64,000 bases of DNA from Brucella grignonensis (GCF_002252505.1 NZ_NNRL01000158.1:62001-126000), one strand, 5' to 3'. Numbered from the stretch's first letter, positions 18,460-26,792 are shown. Numbers and translations are program-made. Notes: generated by a model from the letters alone, not told the origin.

Positions 18460-18506
18460 AAGACGAAGACCTGCAGGCGGCCGGAAAAAGCCCCGGGAGA
18501 AATATC

Positions 18507-19697
18507 ATGAGTTTCCGTACCCTCGATGATGCCGACGTCAAATCAAAACGCGTTCTGGTTCGCGTTGATCTCAACGTGCCGATGGCAAATGGCGAAGTAA
18601 CCGACCTCACCCGTATCGAACGCATCGTTCCAACCATTGCGGAACTGTCGAAAAAGGGTGCCAAGGTTATTCTGCTCGCCCATTTCGGTCGTCCAAAAGG
18701 CGTTGCTTCCGATGAAAACTCGCTAAAGCATGTCGCAAAGCCGCTCGCAAAAGTTCTCGGTCATGGTGTTCACTTTGCAGAAGACAGCATTGGCGACAAG
18801 GCGAAGGCGGCAGTCGATGCGCTGAAAGACGGCGACGTTCTGCTTCTCGAAAACACCCGCTTCCACAAGGGCGAAGAAAAGAACGATCCGGAGTTTGTCG
18901 CAGCACTCGCAGCCAATGGCGACATCTATGTCAACGACGCCTTCTCGGCGGCGCACCGCGCCCACGCTTCGACCGAAGGTCTGGCGCATGTGCTGCCAGC
19001 CTATGCAGGCCGCGCCATGCAGGCAGAACTTGAAGCGCTTGAAAAAGGCCTCGGCCAGCCAGCCCGTCCCGTTGTGGCAATCGTCGGCGGCGCCAAGGTT
19101 TCCACCAAGCTCGACCTTCTGTCGAACCTGATTGAAAAGGTTGATGCACTGGTGATCGGTGGCGGCATGGCCAATACTTTCCTCGCAGCCCAAGGCCACG
19201 GTGTCGGCAAGTCGCTTTGCGAGCATGACCTTGCCCATACCGCGCGCGAAATTATGGCCAAGGCCGAAAAGACCAAATGCGCCATCATCCTGCCAGTTGA
19301 TGCGGTTGTAGGCTGGCACTTTGCCGCCGACACGCCAAACCAGACCTATGGTGTCGATGCCGTGCCAAGCGACGGCATGATTCTTGATGCAGGCGCGCTT
19401 TCGACTGACCTGATCGCCTCGGCCATTGACGACGCGGCAACGCTCGTCTGGAACGGTCCGCTCGGCGCATTTGAACTGCGTCCGTTCGATACAGCAACCG
19501 TCAAGACTGCCAAGCATGTTGCCGCTCGCACTAAGGCTGGCAAGCTGGTTTCGGTCGGCGGCGGCGGCGACACCGTTGCGGCACTCAATCATGCAGGCGT
19601 TGCCGACGACTTCACCTATATCTCGACCGCTGGCGGCGCTTTCCTTGAATGGATGGAAGGCAAGCCACTTCCCGGCGTTGATGTGCTGAAGAAGTAA
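18507..19697 (+). CDS. pgk: phosphoglycerate kinase
   Basis: A 396-aa enzyme that transfers phosphate between 1,3-bisphosphoglycerate and ADP. The substrate motif VRVDLNVPM is near residue 17, [11 protein letters not shown] near 53, and the nucleotide-binding [10 protein letters not shown] near 352. ATG 18507 follows GGGAGAAATATC. It is the last gene of the gap cluster and shares a bidirectional terminator with the convergent PQQ-type dehydrogenase. Confidence 0.97.
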   Translation: MSFRTLDDADVKSKRVLVRVDLNVPMANGEVTDLTRIERIVPTIAELSKKGAKVILLAHFGRPKGVASDENSLKHVAKPLAKVLGHGVHFAEDSIGDKAKAAVDALKDGDVLLLENTRFHKGEEKNDPEFVAALAANGDIYVNDAFSAAHRAHASTEGLAHVLPAYAGRAMQAELEALEKGLGQPARPVVAIVGGAKVSTKLDLLSNLIEKVDALVIGGGMANTFLAAQGHGVGKSLCEHDLAHTAREIMAKAEKTKCAIILPVDAVVGWHFAADTPNQTYGVDAVPSDGMILDAGALSTDLIASAIDDAATLVWNGPLGAFELRPFDTATVKTAKHVAARTKAGKLVSVGGGGDTVAALNHAGVADDFTYISTAGGAFLEWMEGKPLPGVDVLKK

Positions 19698-19702
19698 AAA
19701 AG

Positions 19703-19731
19703 AAAGGCCGCTGAAACCAGCGGCCTTTTTC
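19703..19731. terminator. bidirectional terminator between pgk and PQQ-type dehydrogenase
   Basis: AAAGGCCGCTG AAAC CAGCGGCCTTTTT, with A-run before and T-run after, so it works in both directions between the two convergent stops. Confidence 0.9.
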
Positions 19732-19732
19732 T

Positions 19733-20881
19733 TTATGGCTTAGGCGTCAGTTTTAACAGCCTGCCCGGATTGTCATCCTCGATCACCCAGATCGCACCAT
19801 CTGGCCCGACGGACACGTCGCGGATACGATTTTCCATCGCAAAACGTTCGGCTTCATTGGGCTGACCATCGCTGTTAATCGTCACACGGATCAGCGCCAT
19901 CGACGAAAGGCCGGCGATCAGCGCAGAGCCATTCCAGTCGGCAAACATCTTGCCCTTGTAGAATGTCAGCCCGCCCGGTGAAATTACCGGCGTCCAGAAC
20001 AGCATCGGTGCTTCAAACTCAGGCCGCGTGCTGTGACGCGGGATCGGACGGCCACTATAATTGTCGCCATTGGAGACAACCGGCCAGCCGTAATTGAGAC
20101 CCGGCTTGATGAGATTGAACTCATCGCCGCCGCGCGGTCCCATTTCATGCTCCCACAGCTTGCCGTCCGGCGCGAATGCAAGACCATAAGGATTGCGATG
20201 GCCCGTTGACCATGTCAGCGCTTTGATGCCATCTTCCTCAGCCTTCGGATTGTCCTTTGGGGTTGAACCATCTAGGTTCATACGCAGGATCTTGCCCATC
20301 GGCGCATTGTCATCCTGTGCGGTTGCGGGCGACATGCGATCACCAACCGACAGGAACAGATGCTTTTTATCAGGCGCAAACGCGATCTTGCCGCCGGGCT
20401 GCCCGCCCTTGGCAGGCGTAGCCTGCTGCCAGATTGCCTTGAGATCCTTAAGCTCAGCCTTGCCCTTGCCTTCGGAGAGAGTACCACGTGCCAATACGAG
20501 TGCGCCGCCGCCATTTTCAGGCATGACATAGGTAAAATAGATCGCCTTGCTCTTGGCGAAATCGGGTGCAGGAATGATATCCAGCAGACCATTCTGTCCA
20601 CTGAACAGCACCGTCGGAACGCCTGAAACTTCTGTCTTTTCACCCTTCTCGGTTACGACAAAGATCTTGCCGCCCTTCTCGGTAAGGATCAGTTTGCCGC
20701 CCGGCAGAAATGCAATCGCCCATGGTGTGTCAAATTCCGCCACTGCTGCGACATTGAAGGGCAATTCAGTGGTGGCTTCCCTGTTTCCTGCATTGATACT
20801 CTCCGCAAACGCGGTCTGAGCCGGAAGGGCGATTATCGATGCAACCAGAATGAACGGCAGGCTTAGTAGGGCACTTCGCAT
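19733..20881 (-). CDS. secreted PQQ-dependent sugar dehydrogenase-like beta-propeller
   Basis: A 382-aa protein with a signal peptide (MRSALLSLPFILVASIIALP, cleaved near AFA-ES) and the soluble aldose sugar dehydrogenase/GDH-B fold. Signatures include TPWAIAFLPGGKLILTEKGG, GRDMSPATAQDDN-like loop residues, STGHRNPYGLAF and GDNYSGRPIPRH. These proteins oxidise aldoses in the periplasm with PQQ; whether PQQ is made by this organism is not visible. ATG 20881 has a strong GGAGGAG; the frame to 20923 is ignored. A perfect 16-base palindrome lies 57 bases upstream. Confidence 0.88.
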   Translation of the reverse strand: MRSALLSLPFILVASIIALPAQTAFAESINAGNREATTELPFNVAAVAEFDTPWAIAFLPGGKLILTEKGGKIFVVTEKGEKTEVSGVPTVLFSGQNGLLDIIPAPDFAKSKAIYFTYVMPENGGGALVLARGTLSEGKGKAELKDLKAIWQQATPAKGGQPGGKIAFAPDKKHLFLSVGDRMSPATAQDDNAPMGKILRMNLDGSTPKDNPKAEEDGIKALTWSTGHRNPYGLAFAPDGKLWEHEMGPRGGDEFNLIKPGLNYGWPVVSNGDNYSGRPIPRHSTRPEFEAPMLFWTPVISPGGLTFYKGKMFADWNGSALIAGLSSMALIRVTINSDGQPNEAERFAMENRIRDVSVGPDGAIWVIEDDNPGRLLKLTPKP

Positions 20882-20937
20882 CTCTCCTCCTTTTAATTGA
20901 TATCCTTTAGATGGGATTCTCACGCATCATGTCAAAA

Positions 20938-20953
20938 CCTAATCGCGATTAGG
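20938..20953. promoter_or_regulatory. perfect 16-bp palindrome upstream of the PQQ-type dehydrogenase
   Basis: CCTAATCGCGATTAGG, fully self-complementary, 57 bases before the dehydrogenase ATG. It has the size and symmetry of a dimeric repressor operator. The cognate regulator is unknown and no regulator gene is adjacent. Confidence 0.5.
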
Positions 20954-21030
20954 TGAATCGAAACTCGAAGATCCACTCTGCATGCGAATTAAAGCAGAGT
21001 TCTGACAACCGTTAAGAAAACTTGCTCTGG

Positions 21031-21064
21031 CTAAATCGTTTGAAAAAATTTCAATCGTTTCAAC
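21031..21064. promoter_or_regulatory. paired CG-centred motifs upstream of aldolase
   Basis: CTAAATCGTTTGAA and TTTCAATCGTTTCAAC, with CG centres at 21037 and 21056, exactly 19 bases apart as in the tkt upstream region. They lie about 130-160 bases before the aldolase ATG, in a plausible operator position. Confidence 0.55.
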
Positions 21065-21191
21065 AGCTTGCACTGCCATTTTGTTGACCTAACTCTTCTG
21101 CTATCGACAATGATTATGTGCCTTGAGAGCGGCTGAGGCTCTTCGCCCAGCTTCCGAGTATCGCCCTTGCGGGTCTTAGAGGAGCTTACAC

Positions 21192-22217
21192 ATGACTGAA
21201 CGTCTTGAAGATATTGCAATTGCACTCGTCGCAAACGGCAAGGGAATTCTGGCGGCGGACGAAAGCTCCGGCACCATTGCAAAACGCTTTGAAAGCATCG
21301 GCCTCGCCTCAACTGATGATTCACGCCGCGATTATCGCGAGATGCTGTTCCGCTCGGACGACGCGATGAAAAATTACATTTCCGGCGTCATTCTTTACGA
21401 TGAAACCATCCGCCAGAAAGCCAAGGATGGCACGCCGCTTGTCGATCTCATTCGCAAGGCAGGTGCTGTGCCGGGCATCAAGGTCGATGCCGGGGCCAAG
21501 CCACTTGCCGGTTTTGAGGGTGAAACCATCACCGAAGGTCTAGACGGCCTACGTGAACGCCTCAACGAATATTATGGTATTGGTGCTCGCTTTGCGAAAT
21601 GGCGGGCCGTAATCTCAATTTCTGATGGGCTTCCGACATGGGGAGCGGTCAAGCAAAACGCGCAGGCTCTCGCTCGATACGCAGCGCTCTGTCAGGAAGC
21701 AGGCATCGTGCCGATCGTTGAGCCGGAAGTGCTGATGGATGGCAAGCCGGGCGATCATTCCATCGACCGCTGCTACGAAGTAACCGAATGGGTGCTCAAG
21801 ACCGTCTTCACCGAACTCTACGACGCACGCGTCAGGTTCGAAGGCATGATCCTGAAACCGAACATGGTTATAGACGGCAAGAAGGCGCGCAAAGCCTCTG
21901 TCGAAGAAGTGGCGGAAAAGACTGTTCGCTGCTTCCGCAACACGGTCCCTGCTGCCGTGCCGGGCATTGCCTTTCTTTCCGGCGGTCAGACCGGCGAAGA
22001 AGCAACCGCGCATTTGTCGGCAATGAATGCAAGCTTCGATATGCCATGGAAGATGACCTTCTCCTATGGCCGCGCGCTGCAAGCAGCTTCACTGGAAGCC
22101 TGGGGCGGTAAGGATGAGAATGTTGCCGCTGGCCAGCGCGCCTTTTCGCATCGTGCCAAGATGAATGGTTTGGCTGCAACTGGCGGCTGGAAGAAAGACC
22201 TCGAAAAAGCAGCCTGA
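21192..22217 (+). CDS. class I fructose-bisphosphate aldolase
   Basis: A 341-aa Schiff-base aldolase of the eukaryote-like class I type: ILAADESSGTIAKRFESIG near the N-terminus, VPGIKVDAGAKPLAG, IVEPEVLMDG, and GMILKPNMV with the Schiff-base lysine near residue 222. It splits or forms fructose 1,6-bisphosphate and works without metal, unlike class II enzymes. ATG 21192 follows GAGGAGC. It has a 260-base upstream region with paired operator-like motifs and a hairpin terminator downstream. Confidence 0.95.
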   Translation: MTERLEDIAIALVANGKGILAADESSGTIAKRFESIGLASTDDSRRDYREMLFRSDDAMKNYISGVILYDETIRQKAKDGTPLVDLIRKAGAVPGIKVDAGAKPLAGFEGETITEGLDGLRERLNEYYGIGARFAKWRAVISISDGLPTWGAVKQNAQALARYAALCQEAGIVPIVEPEVLMDGKPGDHSIDRCYEVTEWVLKTVFTELYDARVRFEGMILKPNMVIDGKKARKASVEEVAEKTVRCFRNTVPAAVPGIAFLSGGQTGEEATAHLSAMNASFDMPWKMTFSYGRALQAASLEAWGGKDENVAAGQRAFSHRAKMNGLAATGGWKKDLEKAA

Positions 22218-22232
22218 ACTATGCTGCATGAT

Positions 22233-22270
22233 AAAGGCCCGGTTTAAAGCATGATCCGACCGGGCTTTTT
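22233..22270 (+). terminator. terminator after aldolase
   Basis: GGCCCGG and CCGGGC arms around a loop, followed by TTTTT. The last bases overlap the stop codon of the convergent small membrane protein gene. Confidence 0.8.
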
Positions 22271-22433
22271 AGTTTTCAGTGAAATGAAACCCGACCGCCA
22301 TCGCCATGGCAAATATTGCAAACGCTGCGATCTTCCAGAAATCGCCACGCTTCTTCAAACCCGGCCAGCCAAGTGGCTTGATGATGTGCAAGCCCATGAG
22401 GGCCAGAAGCAGCACAGGCAGGATTTTGGTCAC
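22269..22433 (-). CDS. small two-helix membrane protein, 54 aa
   Basis: The GTG at 22433 is preceded by GAGAGG at proper spacing and opens MTKILPVLLLALMGLHIIKP. Two hydrophobic stretches (about residues 4-18 and 33-51) flank a basic loop KKRGDFW, giving a helical hairpin. The frame continues upstream to 22481 but the GTG start fits the protein better. Function unknown; it lies convergent to the aldolase gene, and its stop overlaps the aldolase terminator. Confidence 0.75.
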   Translation of the reverse strand: MTKILPVLLLALMGLHIIKPLGWPGLKKRGDFWKIAAFAIFAMAMAVGFHFTEN

Positions 22434-22576
22434 AAAACACCTCTCATGGTTCCTTGTGACCCAGCGATCAACATCCTGCAAGCCCCATCAATTCATGCCG
22501 TACCGCTGATACACTTATTCATCTTAAGTTTCATGGACGAGGCTCTGATCATCAGCATACACTAGCCACCGGAGGA

Positions 22577-22630
22577 GATGAAAAGCGCATGGAGGAGACA
22601 GGGCAAATTGGCCTGTCTTGCGCTTTCATC
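22577..22630 (+). promoter_or_regulatory. structured leader upstream of prpE
   Basis: GATGAAAAGCGCA pairs, with one bulge, with TGCGCTTTCATC; inside, AGACAGG pairs with CCTGTCT. This long imperfect stem ends 69 bases before the prpE ATG and has no T-run, so it is not an ordinary terminator. It contains the start of the 37-codon leader ORF at 22589, so folding could affect its translation. Confidence 0.5.
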
Positions 22631-22702
22631 CTGCATGTTATCGCGACGCTTTGGCGGATCACCTTATCCGATAAAGCGCTGCTTCTGGGAGGAACAGCAT
22701 GA
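22589..22702 (+). CDS. candidate leader ORF translationally coupled to prpE
   Basis: A 37-codon frame from ATG 22589 whose TGA (22700-22702) overlaps the prpE ATG in the arrangement ATGA. GGAGGAG lies 11 bases before the start, somewhat far. The peptide starts MEETGQIGLS and has a hydrophobic centre (CAFILHVIATLW), so it could be a tiny membrane protein or simply a device that delivers ribosomes to prpE. No homologue is known to me. Real translation is unproven. Confidence 0.38.
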   Translation: MEETGQIGLSCAFILHVIATLWRITLSDKALLLGGTA

Positions 22703-24609
22703 CATCGAAATATGCCGAAACCTACGCCGCATGGCAGAATGACCCTGAAGGCTTCTGGGCTGAAGCAGCCAGAGCCATCGACTGGTTCAAGCCATGGGAT
22801 CAGGTTCTCGCAAGCGATGACGGTGTGTATGGCCGCTGGTTCAAAGGCGCGGAATGCAACACTTGTTACAACGCACTCGACCGCCATGTCGCCAATGGGC
22901 GCGGCGATCAGGTAGCGCTCATCTATGATAGCCCTGTTACAAACTCGGCGCGCAAATTCACCTATTCCGAATTGCTTGAAGAGGTGGAAGCCCTCTCGGC
23001 AGTCATGCTTGATAATGGTGTGACGAAAGGCGACCGCGTTCTCATTTATATGCCGATGGTGCCGGAAGCAGCCATCGCCATGCTGGCCTGTGCCCGAATC
23101 GGAGCCGTGCATTCAGTGGTGTTTGGTGGATTCGCCGCCAACGAACTTGCGACCCGTATCGATGATGCAAAGCCAGTGATGATCATTGCCGCTTCATGCG
23201 GCATCGAACCGACGCGTGTCGTGCCCTATCAGGCGATGCTCGACAAGGCAGTTGCAACTGCCCGTCACAAGGTCGAACATTGCATTATCCTGCAACGCGA
23301 GCAGCATCCCCACACACCCGTTGAAGGCCGCGATATCGATTACCGTACGGCTGTGGATGCGGCACGCGGTCGTCATGTGCCATGCACATCTGTGGCAGCC
23401 ACTGATCCGCTCTATGTGCTTTACACATCGGGCACCACCGGCGAACCCAAAGGCGTGGTGCGCGACAATGGCGGACATATGGTGGCGCTCGCATGGTCGT
23501 TGAAACATGTCTTCGGTATTGAGTCGGGGCAAGTGTTCTGGGCAGCATCCGATGTCGGTTGGGTGGTCGGCCATTCCTATATCGTCTATGCGCCACTGAT
23601 TGCAGGCGCGACCAGTATCCTTTTCGAAGGCAAACCCATCGGAACGCCGGATGCCGGCACCTATTGGCGCATTATCGCTGAGCACGGCGTTGAAGTCATG
23701 TTCACGGCACCCACCGCCTTGCGCGCAATCAAGAAGGAAGATGCGGACGGCAATTTCGTGCGCCGCTACGATCTTTCCAAATTCCGCGCCCTGTATCTTG
23801 CTGGCGAACGCGCTGATCCTGACACGATCCACTGGGCGGAAAATCTGCTCGGCTGTCCGGTAATTGATCACTGGTGGCAGACGGAAAGCGGCTGGCCGAT
23901 GGTTGCCAACCCGCTTGGTCTTGGACTGCTCGAAACCAAATACGGCTCGCCTGCGGTCTGCCTGCCCGGTTATGATATTCGGGTGCTCGATGATGCAGGC
24001 CACGAGGTCGAACGTGGTCAACTCGGCAATATCCTGATCAAGCTGCCATTGCCGCCCGGTTGTCTGCCAACGCTTTGGAATGCCGATGAACGTTTCCGCA
24101 AAGCCTATCTCGACGAGTTTCCCGGCTATTACAAAACGGCCGACGCCGGCTACATGGATGAAGATGGCTATCTCTACATCATGAGCCGCACCGACGACAT
24201 CATCAATGTCGCAGGTCACCGTCTTTCGACCGGTGCCATGGAGGAAGTGCTTTCCAGCCATCCCGATGTTGCCGAATGTGCGGTGCTCGGCATTTCTGAT
24301 TCCGTCAAGGGACAGGTGCCCTGCGGCTTCCTCGTGCTGAAATCCAATATCGACCGCGATATGCACGAGGTCGAAAAAGAATGCATCAGCATGATTCGTG
24401 ATGCTATCGGGCCGGTTGCTGCTTTCCGGCTGGCTTTGACCGTAAAACGCCTACCAAAAACCCGCTCAGGAAAAATATTGCGATCAACGATCCAGAAAAT
24501 TGCCGATGGTGAAGATTGGAAAATGCCAGCCACCATTGATGACCCGGCAATTCTGGATGAAATCAGCTTGGTTCTGCGGGAGCGGCATATCGGTCTGGCT
24601 TTTGCCTGA
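22699..24609 (+). CDS. prpE: propionyl-CoA synthetase-like acyl-CoA ligase
   Basis: A 636-aa adenylate-forming enzyme that activates propionate (or acetate/acetoacetate-type acids) to the CoA thioester. The AMP-binding P-loop LYTSGTTGEPKGVVRD is near residue 238, DHWWQTESGWPM near 392 and the C-terminal catalytic lysine in TRSGKILRS. The N-terminal extension with YAAWQNDPEGFWAEAA and FKGAECNTCYNALDRH is typical of the PrpE subgroup. GGGAGGAAC precedes the ATG. No methylcitrate or methylmalonyl genes are adjacent. The next gene is an SDR, 77 bases on. Confidence 0.9.
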   Translation: MTSKYAETYAAWQNDPEGFWAEAARAIDWFKPWDQVLASDDGVYGRWFKGAECNTCYNALDRHVANGRGDQVALIYDSPVTNSARKFTYSELLEEVEALSAVMLDNGVTKGDRVLIYMPMVPEAAIAMLACARIGAVHSVVFGGFAANELATRIDDAKPVMIIAASCGIEPTRVVPYQAMLDKAVATARHKVEHCIILQREQHPHTPVEGRDIDYRTAVDAARGRHVPCTSVAATDPLYVLYTSGTTGEPKGVVRDNGGHMVALAWSLKHVFGIESGQVFWAASDVGWVVGHSYIVYAPLIAGATSILFEGKPIGTPDAGTYWRIIAEHGVEVMFTAPTALRAIKKEDADGNFVRRYDLSKFRALYLAGERADPDTIHWAENLLGCPVIDHWWQTESGWPMVANPLGLGLLETKYGSPAVCLPGYDIRVLDDAGHEVERGQLGNILIKLPLPPGCLPTLWNADERFRKAYLDEFPGYYKTADAGYMDEDGYLYIMSRTDDIINVAGHRLSTGAMEEVLSSHPDVAECAVLGISDSVKGQVPCGFLVLKSNIDRDMHEVEKECISMIRDAIGPVAAFRLALTVKRLPKTRSGKILRSTIQKIADGEDWKMPATIDDPAILDEISLVLRERHIGLAFA

Positions 24610-24686
24610 ACCTTCTTATCGCGCTTCACACTCTTGACCGGCGAAAATCGCCGGTCCACTCTCCCGCAAAATTCGGAGATTGATTG

Positions 24687-25478
24687 ATGCAGTTAGAAGG
24701 CAAGGTGGCAATCGTCACGGGTGCTGCCCGCGGTATTGGCTATGCCATTGCCAAGCGTTTCCTCATGGATGGTGCAAGCGTCGTTGTATCGGATGTCGAC
24801 GGCGCAGGAGCATCGAAGGCGGCCAGGGATCTGGAACAGTATGGCAAGATTCTCGCCATCGCCTGTGATGTTGGCGACAAACTCGATATCCATAATCTCC
24901 TGACTTATACCGCCACCAATCTTGGTGAGATTGATATCCTCGTCAACAATGCAGGCATTGTGCATCAGGCTGATTTCCTTGATCTCAAGGAAGAAGACTT
25001 CGACCGCGTGATGCGCGTCAATCTCAAGGGGGCTTTTCTCTGCGGCCAAGCTGTCGCCAAACGCATGGTCGCCCGCGTCGAAACAGGGGGAGACGCTGGC
25101 AGCATCATCAACATGTCATCGATCAATGCGATATTCGGCTTGCCTGAGCAACTTGCCTATTCTGTCTCCAAAGGTGGCATGAACCAGCTGACACGCACGA
25201 TGGCGGTGGCACTTGCCAAATGGGGGATTCGGGTCAACGCAATTGGTCCGGGATCCATCGAAACCGATATGCTCTCGGCAGTAAACACCAATGCTGAGGC
25301 GCGCAAGAAGATTGTCGAGCGCACACCGCTCGGGCGAATCGGTCAAGCCTCTGAAATCGCAGCAATTGCGTCGTTTCTGGCATCCAATGATTCGAGCTAT
25401 GTCACCGGCCAGACAATCTATGCTGATGGTGGCCGCCTGCCACTCAGCTATACCGCCACGCCACGGTTTAAAGCCTGA
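24687..25478 (+). CDS. short-chain dehydrogenase/reductase
   Basis: A 263-aa classical SDR. NAD(P)-binding TGAARGIGYAIAKRF at the N-terminus, NNAGI, catalytic Ser in NMSSINAIFG, and YSVSKGG with the Tyr-Lys pair. The acidic residue in VVSDVDGAG after the second strand suggests NAD rather than NADP. Substrate unknown; 3-oxoacyl or sugar/polyol alcohols are typical. CGGAG precedes ATG 24687. It follows prpE in the same direction but with a 77-base gap, so linkage is uncertain. Confidence 0.87.
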   Translation: MQLEGKVAIVTGAARGIGYAIAKRFLMDGASVVVSDVDGAGASKAARDLEQYGKILAIACDVGDKLDIHNLLTYTATNLGEIDILVNNAGIVHQADFLDLKEEDFDRVMRVNLKGAFLCGQAVAKRMVARVETGGDAGSIINMSSINAIFGLPEQLAYSVSKGGMNQLTRTMAVALAKWGIRVNAIGPGSIETDMLSAVNTNAEARKKIVERTPLGRIGQASEIAAIASFLASNDSSYVTGQTIYADGGRLPLSYTATPRFKA

Positions 25479-25525
25479 TCAGGTCATTGCGACGCACGAA
25501 TATTAGGATGATAATAATGCGATCC

Positions 25526-25549
25526 CTCCTGACAGATAGCTGTCAGGAG
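25526..25549 (+). terminator. hairpin after the SDR gene
   Basis: CTCCTGACAG ATAG CTGTCAGGAG, a perfect 10-base stem with a tetraloop about 48 bases after the SDR stop. The T-run is missing (TCCTGTGT follows), so it may stabilise the 3' end rather than terminate on its own. Confidence 0.55.
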
Positions 25550-25569
25550 TCCTGTGTCATAGTGCATTT

Positions 25570-25646
25570 CTAGTGTGATGGATTTGAAGTTCCTATCATT
25601 CGTGATGCATCCGCGTTTAGGAACTTCAAATCCAAAATCACACTAG
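25570..25646. repeat. long hairpin element, copy 1
   Basis: Outer arms CTAGTGTGAT and ATCACACTAG, inner arms GGATTTGAAGTTCCT and AGGAACTTCAAATCC, a three-base bulge (AAA) on the right side and a 24-base loop. On the complementary strand it aligns with copy 2 at 25661-25734. See the covariation finding. Confidence 0.8.
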
Positions 25647-25660
25647 ATTTGATAGGCCGC

Positions 25661-25734
25661 TGGTGTGGCTTCAAACCCGAAATTCGTTCCAACGCTTACA
25701 TTATAACGAGACGAATTTCGGGTTTGCCACACCA
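25661..25734. repeat. long hairpin element, copy 2
   Basis: Outer arms TGGTGTGGC and GCCACACCA, inner arms AAACCCGAAATTCGT and ACGAATTTCGGGTTT, a three-base bulge (TTC) on the left side and a 23-base loop. It starts 14 bases after copy 1, in opposite orientation, and ends 17 bases before the DUF1127 ATG. Confidence 0.8.
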
Positions 25735-25751
25735 GAAAAGAGGGATTCACT

Positions 25752-25937
25752 ATGGCACTCGCAATCGCACCACTGCTCGCAGTCCTGAAAGAATACATCC
25801 GCAGGCAGAACGAACGTCGACGTTTCATCCTCACACAACGTGCGCTCGACAATCTGCCGCTTGACCTGCGTAAGGATATGGGCTGGCCGGATCGCTATCT
25901 GGAACAGCGCGAAGCCAAACAATGCAACGGAGAATGA
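25752..25937 (+). CDS. DUF1127 small basic protein
   Basis: A 61-aa protein with the DUF1127 pattern: an arginine-rich first helix (EYIRRQNERRRF) and the conserved end RALDNLPLDLRKDMGWPDRY. Family members in Rhizobiales are short and arginine-rich, and have been linked to stress, phosphate and RNA-related phenotypes. GGGATTCACT lies before ATG 25752. Two large hairpin elements occupy the region just upstream. Seven bases after its stop the WYL regulator begins, so the two are probably co-transcribed. Confidence 0.8.
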   Translation: MALAIAPLLAVLKEYIRRQNERRRFILTQRALDNLPLDLRKDMGWPDRYLEQREAKQCNGE

Positions 25938-25944
25938 ACCCGGA

Positions 25945-26646
25945 ATGCGCCGCGCAGACCGCCTTTTCCAGATTGTTCAGCACCTGCGCGGTGGCAGGCT
26001 TGTCACCGCGCGCCAACTTGCCGAACGGCTTGAAGTCTCCGAACGTACCATTTATCGCGACATAGCCGACCTGCAATCGACCGGGGTACCCATCGATGGC
26101 GAGGCAGGCGTCGGCTATATTTTGCGGCAAGGATTTGAACTGCCGCCGCTCATGTTCACGCGCGATGAAATCGTGGCGCTTGTGGCAGGTGCGCGCCTGA
26201 TCCGCGCCTGGGGCGGTGTTTCCATGGCGCGAGGTGCTGAAGAAGCGCTGGTAAAAATCGAGGCCGTTCTGCCCAAGGAGGAGCGCGCCCGTATTACCGG
26301 CACTCAGATTCACGCGCCCTCGGCCAGCATCAGCGTAAGCGAACGCCGCATCATTGATGCGGTCGAACGTGCTGTCGATGAAGGCACAGTTCTCAATATC
26401 CGCTATCGTGACCTCGAAGCGAAAGAGAGCGAGCGCGATATTCGTCCACTGGGCCTTTGGTTCTGGGGCAAGGTCTGGACAGTGATTGGCTGGTGCGAGC
26501 TGCGCAATGCTTTTCGCACTTTCCGCACAGACCGTATTCTTACGGCAGGCAATGCAGGACGCACTTTCCGTTCCGAACGCGGCAAGACACTTGCCGATTT
26601 CTACCGTCTCATGGAAATGAGTGAATACAACGCGTTCAAGGATTAG
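25945..26646 (+). CDS. YafY-type WYL-domain transcriptional regulator
   Basis: A 233-aa protein with an N-terminal helix-turn-helix (TARQLAERLEVSERTIYRDIADL, about residues 20-42) and a C-terminal WYL domain (NIRYRDLEAKESERD through FRTFRTDRI) that in relatives binds nucleotides or other ligands. ATG 25945 (MRRADRLFQ) is preferred to 25840. Target unknown. Its TAG stop forms the first bases of the TAGAGC palindrome at 26644, suggesting that the repeat may have arrived at, and fixed, the gene's 3' end. Confidence 0.88.
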   Translation: MRRADRLFQIVQHLRGGRLVTARQLAERLEVSERTIYRDIADLQSTGVPIDGEAGVGYILRQGFELPPLMFTRDEIVALVAGARLIRAWGGVSMARGAEEALVKIEAVLPKEERARITGTQIHAPSASISVSERRIIDAVERAVDEGTVLNIRYRDLEAKESERDIRPLGLWFWGKVWTVIGWCELRNAFRTFRTDRILTAGNAGRTFRSERGKTLADFYRLMEMSEYNAFKD

Positions 26647-26745
26647 AGCGCCGGGCGCCCTATTGGGCGCGCAAAGGTCGCTCTAACACTTTAAAATTAG
26701 AGCATAATTTCACCTTAACTGATCCAAGTTTAAGGAATTATGCTC
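26644..26745. repeat. composite two-hairpin repeat, type C, copy 1
   Basis: First hairpin TAGAGCG...CGCTCTA enclosing GGGCGCCCTATTGGGCGC. Second hairpin AGAGCATAATT...AATTATGCTC enclosing CCTTAA...TTTAAGG. A nearly identical 105-base copy in the same orientation lies at 28750-28854, and a diverged copy of the first hairpin lies inverted at 30690-30755. Confidence 0.85.
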
Positions 26746-26748
26746 AAA

Positions 26749-26776
26749 AAAACCCGCCAGAGCGGCGGGTTTTTTG
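26749..26776 (-). terminator. terminator after trcR
   Basis: AAACCCGCC AGAGC GGCGGGTTTTTT; read on the minus strand the hairpin is followed by TTTTTT, 17 bases downstream of the trcR stop. The plus strand also has a T-run, so it can end the WYL regulator transcript. Confidence 0.88.
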
Positions 26777-26792
26777 TTTCGACGAAGAAAGC

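Noticed and set aside
23194-24366. 390-codon open frame antisense to prpE
   Set aside because: Shadow of a GC-rich coding gene; its protein is histidine/arginine-rich with no recognisable domain.
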